The notes under the pieces were generated by a model that made no database searches, was not told where the DNA came from, and was given only the letters and a program-made list of their open reading frames with translations. The translations under genes were made by a program, and so were the position numbers. A DNA stretch of 64,000 bases from Flavobacterium sp. ALD4 (GTDB lineage: Bacteria > Bacteroidota > Bacteroidia > Flavobacteriales > Flavobacteriaceae), in NCBI RefSeq assembly GCF_002836475.1, contig NZ_PJBJ01000028.1:186001-250000 (forward strand), given 5' to 3'. Below, piece after piece: positions 17,188-25,116 of the stretch (positions are counted from its first letter, which is position 1; each line of letters begins with the position of its first letter).

Positions 17188-18024
17188 TTATGGAGTGTAA
17201 TTCTTTTCCGAGGAACGTTGTTTTTGGAAAGGAATTTTCAACAAATTCTTCAATTCATTGTGTTCTTCATTTTTCATATGGGTGTCAATTCCATATACAA
17301 TTTCTTTTTTGGAAAGTGTTCTGAACGTTCCGAAAAGACGGTCCCAAACTGAAAATATATTTCCGTAATTACTGTCGGTATAGGGTAACTTATAGTGGTG
17401 GTGGACTTTATGCATGTCTGGGGATACGATTAAATAGCTCATGATAGTGTCCCACTTTTTTGGTAATGCAATGTTGGCATGGTTAAATTGGGTTGCAATC
17501 ACGGATAGCGTTTGGTAGAGGAATACCATCCACATAGGACTTCCGACAATTAAAACGCCCAAAGTCGTGAATGTAAATCGAATAATGCTTTCGCCGGGAT
17601 GATGTCTGTTTGCAGATGTGGTATCTACCCAAGTATCTGTATGATGTATTAAGTGAAATCGCCACAGGAATTTAGTTTTGTGTTCGACAAAGTGTACAAG
17701 ATATGCTCCAATTAAATCTAATAATAACAAACCGACTAATACATACAGCCATAATGGTATTTCAGGAAGCCATTGAAGAATTCCGAAATTATTCGCAACC
17801 GTCCAATCAGCAGTTTTTAATAAAACGAAAGCCAGTAAGAAATTAATGACAATAGTGGTTAATGTGAGGAATATATTAATACCGGCATGACGCCATTTCT
17901 TGTAATTAAAGTTAAAAAGAGGGTATGCATTTTCGATCAACCAAAAAATAGTGATTCCACTTACCAGAATTAAGCTCCTGTGCGAGGAGGGTATGGTCGA
18001 AAAATAATTAATTATTTCATTCAT
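17188..18024 (-). CDS. Sterol desaturase/fatty acid hydroxylase family membrane protein
   Basis: A 278-residue integral membrane di-iron enzyme. Four or more membrane helices precede the histidine clusters: HFVEHKTKFLWRFHLIHH, a following ANRHHPGE, and HKVHHHYKLPYTDSNYGN near the C-terminus. Together these form the eight-histidine iron site of the fatty acid hydroxylase superfamily. Expected to hydroxylate or desaturate a lipid at the inner membrane; the substrate is not known. It may share a transcript with the DoxX and EamA genes upstream (gaps of 87 and 61 bases). Confidence 0.9.
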   Translation of the reverse strand: MNEIINYFSTIPSSHRSLILVSGITIFWLIENAYPLFNFNYKKWRHAGINIFLTLTTIVINFLLAFVLLKTADWTVANNFGILQWLPEIPLWLYVLVGLLLLDLIGAYLVHFVEHKTKFLWRFHLIHHTDTWVDTTSANRHHPGESIIRFTFTTLGVLIVGSPMWMVFLYQTLSVIATQFNHANIALPKKWDTIMSYLIVSPDMHKVHHHYKLPYTDSNYGNIFSVWDRLFGTFRTLSKKEIVYGIDTHMKNEEHNELKNLLKIPFQKQRSSEKNYTP

Positions 18025-18111
18025 GACGTAATTGTTTACTCCAAAAATACTGATTTTTTAGATACAATGCCCTAGCGATGAGTTAATTGTTAGTCAGCTT
18101 GACTCAAAGTT

Positions 18112-18465
18112 TTATGTGTATTGATACCCCCAATAAATTAAAGCCAGTTGTAACGGCATGCGTAATAATAACACCCATTTAGGAAGGCCCATTCTTGCCT
18201 TTTTATCTTGATACATGTAGATATGGGTTGGGAAAACGGCGATTAAAAGTGCGATAATTCCCCAAGCAGCATATGTGGATAATACCGGTATAACTAATGC
18301 TATGCCGAAGATAATTTCAGCAATTCCGCTAAGGATATTCAATAATTTTGGATTAGGAAAATATGGGGGGATGATTTTTTGATACATTCTAGGACTTCTA
18401 AAATGATTTATTCCAGCTATTGTATAAATAAAAGCCATTAAGTATAAATGCCAAGGAAAATTCAT
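18112..18465 (-). CDS. DoxX family membrane protein
   Basis: A 117-residue four-helix membrane protein. FIYTIAGINHFRSPRMYQKIIPPYFPNP and the following GIAEIIFGIALVIP are typical of the DoxX-like family, often annotated MauE/DoxX. Function in Flavobacteriia is unknown. It sits between the EamA transporter and the sterol desaturase gene on the same strand. Confidence 0.88.
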   Translation of the reverse strand: MNFPWHLYLMAFIYTIAGINHFRSPRMYQKIIPPYFPNPKLLNILSGIAEIIFGIALVIPVLSTYAAWGIIALLIAVFPTHIYMYQDKKARMGLPKWVLLLRMPLQLALIYWGYQYT

Positions 18466-18526
18466 AATGAGAAAGTTAAAGGTGAGGTTTACGAATGTAC
18501 TGTATTTTTATAATCAAAGCTTACCG

Positions 18527-19426
18527 TTATACTAGTTTACGTTTAAAATTAACATTCATAATTACTATTGCGATAATAATAAGAACAATTCCAAACCACT
18601 GAAATGGTTTTACATCTTCGTTTAATAATACAAAAGCCATCATTACAGAAACGGGAAGTTCTAGGGCAGAGACAATACTTCCTAGGCCAATTCCTGTCAG
18701 TGGGAAACCTGCATTCATCAGCATTGGTGGAATAATAGTTCCAAACAAAGCAAGAATGATTCCCCATTTCAGAAAAATTTCAAAGTTAAATGGAGTGACT
18801 TGAGTTGCTATCGAAAATGAAAACACGATTATTGCACCACCCAGAAGCATATACAAACTACGCTGTGCAGAAGAAATATTGGTTGCTACGCGATTTGCAG
18901 TAAACATAGTGCTGGTAAAAGACGCTGCTGCCAGCATCCCCCACATGATACCGTGCCAATCGAGTTGAATTTCATTTTGAATTAAATTTGTTGCTAAAAC
19001 GGTTCCAAAAAGTACGAAAATCACTGAAACCACTTTTTGAGTAGAAGGAAGCTTCTTTTCTAAAATCATTTCGAGTAGAACGCCCATCCAAACGGTTTGC
19101 ATTAATAATACAATTCCAATAGAAACGGGAATGTACTTTACTGCTAAATAATAGAAAACACTGGTCATTCCCAATGATGTTCCAGCCAGCATCAGTTGAA
19201 ATATGTTTTGTTTTGACGCCTTTAACGCCGTGTTTTTGTTTTTTGTTTTTTGGAACAAATTAATAAGCAATATTCCTATTATTCCCAACACAAATTGAGA
19301 AGTGGTGACTTCTGCCGTGGTGTATCCTTCATTATAGGCCATTTTTACAAAAGTGGCTAGCATACCGTAACTGGTAGCGCCAAATGCAACTAAAAATACT
19401 CCTTTCAGAACGCTGTTTTCAATCAT
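18527..19426 (-). CDS. EamA/DMT family transporter
   Basis: A 299-residue inner-membrane protein with ten predicted helices arranged as two EamA repeats, the first starting GVFLVAFGATSYGMLATFVK, the second around residue 155. A short basic C-terminus follows. The drug/metabolite transporter superfamily exports amino acids, purines or other small metabolites; the substrate cannot be assigned. First gene of a possible three-gene membrane-protein transcript with the DoxX and sterol desaturase genes. Confidence 0.9.
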   Translation of the reverse strand: MIENSVLKGVFLVAFGATSYGMLATFVKMAYNEGYTTAEVTTSQFVLGIIGILLINLFQKTKNKNTALKASKQNIFQLMLAGTSLGMTSVFYYLAVKYIPVSIGIVLLMQTVWMGVLLEMILEKKLPSTQKVVSVIFVLFGTVLATNLIQNEIQLDWHGIMWGMLAAASFTSTMFTANRVATNISSAQRSLYMLLGGAIIVFSFSIATQVTPFNFEIFLKWGIILALFGTIIPPMLMNAGFPLTGIGLGSIVSALELPVSVMMAFVLLNEDVKPFQWFGIVLIIIAIVIMNVNFKRKLV

Positions 19427-19671
19427 TTTTTAAAAATTTAAAAGCCGGCAAATATAGGCTTTTAGTTGAAAAGACCCTGTTTTATCTTGTTTTTTGAAAT
19501 TTTAATTTAATTCATTTAAGAGATTCACTTGTTTTATAAATAATGGGTTTTACTATTGATTTAAATATTTTAAACCGAAAGAGGGTTGGTTTTTATTAGT
19601 TAAACTTTTTTTGATAAAGCTGTAACATCTAATCAATAAAGCTGACTTATGACTATCTGACACAAAAAAAC

Positions 19672-21789
19672 ATGAAAAATATATATTTGATTGCTTTGAT
19701 GACTATAGGAAGTTTTTGTACGCTTTCTGCTCAAATTACTCCTGAAAAAGCACCTGAAAAAACAACAGAGTTAAATGAAGTTGCTATCATCAAAACCAAA
19801 AAAGCTGTAGAGCAAAAAGGAGACCGAACCATTTTTAATTTTGCGGACCAACCTAGTTTAAATACGGGTTCTGTGTTAGAAGGGATAAAAAAATTACCGG
19901 GTTTAATTGCCTCAGACATTGCAGGAATGATGTATCAAGGAAAACAATTAGACGTTTTTATGGATGGCAGACCATTGAATATTTCTACTACTGAATTGAA
20001 TGCCTTTTTAGAAGGGATGCCTGCCAATGCTATCGAAAAAATCGAAATTATTACACAACCTGGTGCCGAATTTCCAGCTACTTCCGGTGGTGCTATTTTG
20101 AATATAATTACAAACAAAAATGCCAAGAATTACTTAAGCGCCACCTACACTAATAGTACCAGTTTTACGAGTTATGATGACGTACGATGGAGAATGAACA
20201 ACAGTCTTTTATTGAGTGCTAAAAATAAATACTTTGGATGGCAATTGAATTTAGGTCAGAATTATAGAGAAAGTGCTATTTGGACTTCTCTTGAGAAAGA
20301 AGAAAATGGTATGACTTCATTACTTTCAAGCACAGATGCGGATCGTATAGGGAGAAATAACTTCATAAAATCAGCAGTGACAATTGATATAGGTAAAGAC
20401 CGTTTGTTATTGAATTATGATTTAACTCAAAATAATAATGATAGCTATACCTTGGGTAATGGACCCGGTTTTAGTACTAATGACGCCTCAGTTAGTACGG
20501 GATTGCGACAAGATGCCGTAGTTACCTATCAGAAAAAGTTTGAAAACACAGCTAAAAAACTTGAGTTTAAATTTAATTATAATAATAATACCAATGATTT
20601 TAAATTAAGTCCAATTGGTATTGCGTCTTCGACTTTAGATAATTCATCAAACCAAAATTTGTATAATTTCAAGTTTGATTATTCGCAACCGATTAAATTT
20701 TCTGATGAAGGGAAATTAAGTTTTGGTAGTTTGTATGAAGAGTTACTTTTTGAAGCAGCAAGCAAAGGAACTATAAATTTAGATTATAAGCGTAGAACAG
20801 CGGCATCTTATATAGAACTGCAATCTAAGTTTGATAAAGTGAATCTTATTGTTGGTGGTCGAGGCGAAGATTATAATATTACGGGTAAAACAGATACGGC
20901 TGAATTAACTGCATTCAAGCAATTTCGCTTTTTTCCAAATGCAAGCGCGCAGTATAATTTTACTAATTCAATCAATTTTAATGTCAATTATAATAAAAAG
21001 ATAACGCTGCCAAGTACATCAGCATTGAATCCAAACAACACCAATTATCAAAATCCAAACATTGATTACTCTGGTAATCCAAACCTACAACCTACTATTT
21101 TTGATAATTATGAGGTGAAGTTAAGTGCTTTTGATTATGCTTTTGTTAGTTATAGTATCAGTTCGGCTAAGAACCAAGTAATCAATAGAGTGACGCTTAC
21201 GAATGATTTGGTAATCAATACTAACGAGAATATTCCAGAAATTAAAATCCATAATTTTAGTGTTGGTATGCCAATACCCTATATGTTGTTTACTAAAGGA
21301 CTGAAAGAAACGGTGAAAATGAATGTGAATCCGGACACGATGAACTTTTTATATGTGTATGCGGGCTATCAATACCATCAAATTCCCAATGTAGATACTA
21401 ATGGCTTCTGGATGTTTAATTTTATGTCACAAATCGTCCTTCCAAAACAAATAAAATTTGTAGCTAATTATAATTATATTATTCCAAAAGGGAATTATTT
21501 TTATTTCATAGCGGTTAAGCCTTTTAGAAATGCATTGGACTTAAGTTTTTCAAAAAAGTTCTTAAAAGACCAATTAACACTTTCAATCTATGCTGATGAT
21601 GTGTTGAATTCGAATGAAAATGCTTTTAATTCGTACCAAACACCATTGCTGATAAGTAATAAATTGGACACGAGAAAATTTGGCTTTAGCCTGAATTATA
21701 AGATTCCAACTAAAAACAAGTTGGCTAAAGAAAACCCAAATTTATTGAATAAAGAGAAAAAAGAGGACAACGGAATTTTAAACCAATAA
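19672..21789 (+). CDS. Outer membrane beta-barrel protein, TonB-receptor-like
   Basis: A 705-residue outer membrane protein. The signal peptide ends around LSAQ (residue 20). A plug-like domain follows without the usual carboxypeptidase-like N-terminal domain: VEQKGDRTIFNFAD, LEGIKKLPGL, VFMDGRPLNISTTELNAFLEGMPANAIEKIEI, then GAEFPATSGGAILNIITN. The rest is a beta-barrel of the OMP_b-brl_3 type (Bacteroidota outer membrane beta-barrel family). No obvious TonB box. Likely an outer-membrane channel or receptor; ligand unknown. Transcribed alone; a pair of 9-bp direct repeats lies just upstream. Confidence 0.88.
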   Translation: MKNIYLIALMTIGSFCTLSAQITPEKAPEKTTELNEVAIIKTKKAVEQKGDRTIFNFADQPSLNTGSVLEGIKKLPGLIASDIAGMMYQGKQLDVFMDGRPLNISTTELNAFLEGMPANAIEKIEIITQPGAEFPATSGGAILNIITNKNAKNYLSATYTNSTSFTSYDDVRWRMNNSLLLSAKNKYFGWQLNLGQNYRESAIWTSLEKEENGMTSLLSSTDADRIGRNNFIKSAVTIDIGKDRLLLNYDLTQNNNDSYTLGNGPGFSTNDASVSTGLRQDAVVTYQKKFENTAKKLEFKFNYNNNTNDFKLSPIGIASSTLDNSSNQNLYNFKFDYSQPIKFSDEGKLSFGSLYEELLFEAASKGTINLDYKRRTAASYIELQSKFDKVNLIVGGRGEDYNITGKTDTAELTAFKQFRFFPNASAQYNFTNSINFNVNYNKKITLPSTSALNPNNTNYQNPNIDYSGNPNLQPTIFDNYEVKLSAFDYAFVSYSISSAKNQVINRVTLTNDLVINTNENIPEIKIHNFSVGMPIPYMLFTKGLKETVKMNVNPDTMNFLYVYAGYQYHQIPNVDTNGFWMFNFMSQIVLPKQIKFVANYNYIIPKGNYFYFIAVKPFRNALDLSFSKKFLKDQLTLSIYADDVLNSNENAFNSYQTPLLISNKLDTRKFGFSLNYKIPTKNKLAKENPNLLNKEKKEDNGILNQ

Positions 21790-21901
21790 GCTATTGTAGT
21801 TATCCTATTTGATATCAGATAGTAACAGAGTCGTATTTGTTTACTATTTACACTTGATCCATAATTTCATAAATAAAAAGGAAGAATACAAGATTCTTAA
21901 T

Positions 21902-22300
21902 TTAAAGATTATCGTCCATTAAGCCACTTAGGTGAAGTCGTAAAGCATTTACAGAAATGCTAATTTCCCAAAAAGATAATCCTAAAGAAGTCAGTAAACT
22001 AAGTAAACTCAATCCAAAAAAATAGAGACTAATTACTTGTAAATCAATAAAAAGCAGCAACATCGCAAAAACCGAAAGGAACAAACAACACACACCAAAA
22101 AGTTGCATGTAACGGATAAGGGTTAATCGTAAGTTGAGGTTTTTGATTTCGAGTAATATGGTTTTATTTTCTTTTTCATCATACGTTTTTTTCAATCCCC
22201 TAACTATGGAGGCGATAGTCAAAAACCGATTCGTATAAGCCAATAAAATTAGTGAAGTAGCAGAGAATAGTAAGGCAGGGGTTTCTATGTGTAGAGTCAT
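21902..22300 (-). CDS. DUF2721 family membrane protein
   Basis: A 132-residue membrane protein with three predicted helices. The first covers TPALLFSATSLILLAYTNRFL; after a basic linker come RYMQLFGVCCLFLSVFAML and a third helix ending in SFWEISISVNALRLHL, matching the DUF2721 family. Function unknown. It converges on the OMP gene. Confidence 0.8.
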   Translation of the reverse strand: MTLHIETPALLFSATSLILLAYTNRFLTIASIVRGLKKTYDEKENKTILLEIKNLNLRLTLIRYMQLFGVCCLFLSVFAMLLLFIDLQVISLYFFGLSLLSLLTSLGLSFWEISISVNALRLHLSGLMDDNL

Positions 22301-22521
22301 TTTGTTAATTTATTGGTGGGATTCAAGTAGCAAATTTCGATAAACTTTTCCGTATAACGACTTTTTTGTGTAAAAAAATAACTTAGTAGAAGTAGAAGAC
22401 TTGCTGGAAATATATATTTTATTCTTTATGTTAAAAATCTATTATAGGGATAATAATTACCTTGATTCGTAGTGTTAAATTTAAAAATCTGTATTTGTCT
22501 GCGGGGTAATTATATCCACTA

Positions 22522-23979
22522 TTATTCCTCTTTTCTCGTTAGGCAGCGCCCCCTAGGCTCGTCACCCTCATGGAGCACAATTTCGGAATGTAGGAACTGT
22601 GCAGCTTCTGCTGAATGTTTTACTTTCGTAGCACTGCGTTCTAACATTGCTGATTCAAATTCTGTTAACACACTTTTCCGCACTCCGGATTCTCTCCATT
22701 GCGATAACGGTCTGCATTCTCTTGTGATCCCTCTAGCCAGCGCCAGCGCATCAAGTAGCGCTTGATTTGCTCCCTGTCCTTTAAATGGGCTCATAGGGTG
22801 AGCTGCATCACCAATCAGAGTTATTGGTCCGCCTTTCGCCAACAATTCTGAATCGAGTAATTTTCGGTCATAGACAGGATATCCAGAAACCTGAGCTTCT
22901 AGGGTTGCCGCTAAAATTTGCGGAATGGGGTCGTGCCATTGCGTTCTACGACAGGCTTCTTCTTTGAGTGCTTTAGCGCCTTGAGCACTTAATGCCTTAG
23001 CTTCTTCTTCGGGCATTGGGAAGCTAAGCTGCCACATCACCGATTCTGAATCATAAGGCATGATGTAGATTCGCTCATGACCATTAGCGGTTTGAAATAC
23101 TGTGGCCGAGTCCAGCAAAGAACTATCAACACCTTCGAGAGCGTTCAAAGGGCAAATGCCCAAGATCACAATACAATCGAGGTAACGCAAAGGGCTAATG
23201 TCGTCACCAATCAGTATCTTCCGCACTGAACTGCGAATACCATCGGCCCCAACTACTAGATCTGCCTTGGCACTCTTGACCTCACTATTTACTTCAAAGC
23301 TCAGTTCAATACCTTCACCCTCTGTTTCCTTAAAATCGACCAATTGGTGTCCCCACTGCACCGCATCATGTCCGCCGAGTTTTTCCAGCAGCGCTAAGCG
23401 CAAAGACTGCCGTGCGATATGCACATTGGTGCGCTTTGGAGACTTTTTTGCCTCGGTCTGCATCCACTTTCTCATTCCCCATTCCCCAATCACTTTTCCA
23501 TCTGTAGTATGAACCAAATGTCTGGTGGAAATCACTCCTTCTTCTAATGAGAAAAGACCCAATCCTTCGATTGCTTTACTCGCTTGTTGTAAAGTGAGCC
23601 CATAGCCCTGAGATCGAGCCTCGAAGCCGCTATCTCGCTCATATAGGGTGAAAGGGATTCCACGGTGTAAACAGGCTACAGCCAGAGCAACTCCGCCTAT
23701 ACCGCCACCAATAATAGCAATGTGTGGATAGTTTTCTGTATCTGCAGTTGGAGGAATCGCAGCAGGAACCAAGCCAGATCCGGAACAGTTTGTGCAAGAA
23801 TCTAGGTGTGCCTTAGGACGAACAGGTGCTATCCCTTCGCCATTTGATTTTTCAAATTGCTCAACTGCCATCTGATACTGGAGTCTTACTTTTTTACTGA
23901 TTCGGCGGCTTTTTTTACCTTGGCCCTTACATTCCGGACAAAAAGTCCAAGTATCAGATGTGTTTTCTATCTTGTTCAC
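22522..23979 (-). CDS. FAD-dependent monooxygenase with N-terminal zinc-ribbon-like segment
   Basis: A 485-residue flavoprotein hydroxylase of the PHBH/UbiH/TetX-type group. The FAD-binding motif HIAIIGGGIGGVALAVACLHRG begins near residue 86, the middle motif DLVVGADGIRSSVRK gives the DG loop, and GDAAHPMSPFKGQGANQALLDA is the second FAD motif. Uniquely, the first 85 residues carry CPECKGQGKK and CTNCSGSG, two CxxCxGxG repeats like those of the DnaJ zinc domain. The start is GTG at 23979 (a stop codon lies just upstream). The base composition is visibly more GC-rich than all neighbours, suggesting transfer. A native-looking -7 element precedes it. Substrate unknown. Confidence 0.88.
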   Translation of the reverse strand: MNKIENTSDTWTFCPECKGQGKKSRRISKKVRLQYQMAVEQFEKSNGEGIAPVRPKAHLDSCTNCSGSGLVPAAIPPTADTENYPHIAIIGGGIGGVALAVACLHRGIPFTLYERDSGFEARSQGYGLTLQQASKAIEGLGLFSLEEGVISTRHLVHTTDGKVIGEWGMRKWMQTEAKKSPKRTNVHIARQSLRLALLEKLGGHDAVQWGHQLVDFKETEGEGIELSFEVNSEVKSAKADLVVGADGIRSSVRKILIGDDISPLRYLDCIVILGICPLNALEGVDSSLLDSATVFQTANGHERIYIMPYDSESVMWQLSFPMPEEEAKALSAQGAKALKEEACRRTQWHDPIPQILAATLEAQVSGYPVYDRKLLDSELLAKGGPITLIGDAAHPMSPFKGQGANQALLDALALARGITRECRPLSQWRESGVRKSVLTEFESAMLERSATKVKHSAEAAQFLHSEIVLHEGDEPRGRCLTRKEE

Positions 23980-24293
23980 TTCTTTTTATTTAAATAATAG
24001 CTAGGAAGTTCTGGAGTCATTAGATTAGTTTTTAGTAATCAAGTGAAACAAAGATAATATGGATTTATTAAGAATGTGATCGTAAACACCTTTTTGTTCT
24101 AAAGAGATGATTAAAGGTAATGTAGTTTTTTTCGAAAGTACAGCGCTTATGGGTTTTGTTTCGCAAAGACTTGCGGAGTAAACTTCGAGCTTTTTTACGA
24201 TATAAGTCATATCTGTTTTGACTTGCGGGCATACTATACGTTTGTTTATTTATAAAAGCGCATCTGATTTTTGTTTTGAAGGGATTCGGAAAC
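23980..24293. other. Gap without a supportable gene
   Basis: Holds the monooxygenase promoter. Two short overlapping open frames on the minus strand cover it, but neither gives a recognisable protein and both cross the promoter. Confidence 0.5.
24049..24056 (-). promoter_or_regulatory. -7 element of the monooxygenase promoter
   Basis: TATCTTTG on the minus strand, an exact TAnnTTTG match, 69 bases before the GTG start. No clear -33 element. Confidence 0.45.
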
Positions 24294-24821
24294 TTATTCA
24301 ATTACAATTTTTTCTGTTATAGGTTTACCGGAGTTATAGTCTTTACCAAAAAACAGTATGTATTCAGTTTTTGCTTTGAAACGTAAAACCCCAACTTTAA
24401 GCTGCACAAACATTTTGTCTAAATACATCTTGTGTTTATTTACCGTAACATAGATTTTAGCTCCTTCACTTTCATTATAGTTAAGGTAGAAATCTATTTT
24501 TTCTGAAGCAGCAAGGTGTAATTTGAATAAATTAGGTTGCGATTCTTGTACAATCATCCCATAAGCTAATTTTTTTTGTAATAGAGATAAGGGTTTTTTG
24601 ACGCCTTTTTTAGTATAAACGATTTTATACTCGTTAATAGGTTGAGACGAATCAATAATCCCTCCTTTTATATTAGCGTCATACACATATGTATTGTGGC
24701 TATTGCTGTGCTGAATATAAAACAACCGTGTCGCTGTTTTTGTGGGTTCTGGATAATTGCTTTGTGAAAAGCAGCTGTAGGAGCAAAAAAACAGATAAAA
24801 AAAGGAAAGGATGATTTTCAT
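24294..24821 (-). CDS. Secreted DUF4833 family protein
   Basis: A 175-residue protein with a signal peptide (MKIILSFFYLFFCSYSCFSQ). The segment RLFYIQHSNSHNTYVYDANI followed by the polar core INEYKIVYTKKGVKKPLS matches DUF4833 as I remember it. The domain is beta-rich, with a late LKVGVLRFKAKTEYILFFGKD strand pair. Predicted periplasmic or secreted; function unknown. No promoter element could be fixed with confidence. Confidence 0.75.
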   Translation of the reverse strand: MKIILSFFYLFFCSYSCFSQSNYPEPTKTATRLFYIQHSNSHNTYVYDANIKGGIIDSSQPINEYKIVYTKKGVKKPLSLLQKKLAYGMIVQESQPNLFKLHLAASEKIDFYLNYNESEGAKIYVTVNKHKMYLDKMFVQLKVGVLRFKAKTEYILFFGKDYNSGKPITEKIVIE

Positions 24822-24949
24822 TATTATAAGCAGTTTATTTTTAGTACTTTTTTTTAAGCATTGCTGGATTTAAAATAAACGCAGATTATTGTCATTTAGT
24901 GAGTTAATATATTTTAAAAATACGCATTTTCTGGTATATGGAAACAAAA

Positions 24950-25045
24950 CCTCCTAACTAGCCCCGATAACAGTGAAAATCCTTTGCTGTGGCGGAAGCC
25001 AAAAGCAACGATTGTAACGAATAGCGGGAGGGAAGTTCTGCTGGA
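24950..25045. other. Structured intergenic element with nested inverted repeats
   Basis: Contains AGCCCCGAT near 24960 and ATAGCGGGAGG at 25021-25031, which can pair through CCCCG/CGGG or CCTCC/GGAGG. Inside lie AATC/GATT arms and a hairpin TTGCT..GGC, loop GGAA, GCC..AGCAA (about 24984-25007). It is much more GC-rich than the surrounding spacer. No coding frame. From memory, similar AGCCCCGAT...GCGGGA blocks recur between genes in Flavobacterium genomes. Confidence 0.5.
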
Positions 25046-25068
25046 AATCAGTCATTCTGCTCCAAAAA

Positions 25069-25096
25069 AAAAGCTGCCCAATGTTGGACAGCTTTT
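25069..25096 (-). terminator. Terminator of htpG
   Basis: Stem AAAAGCTG/CAGCTTTT extended by CCAA/TTGG across one mismatch, with a T-run on the minus strand. Confidence 0.8.
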
Positions 25097-25116
25097 AGTG
25101 TAGTATGATGCTAATA

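Noticed and set aside
24025..24301. Two overlapping short open frames on the minus strand
   Set aside because: They lie in different frames over the same bases, cross the monooxygenase promoter, and neither translation resembles a protein family.
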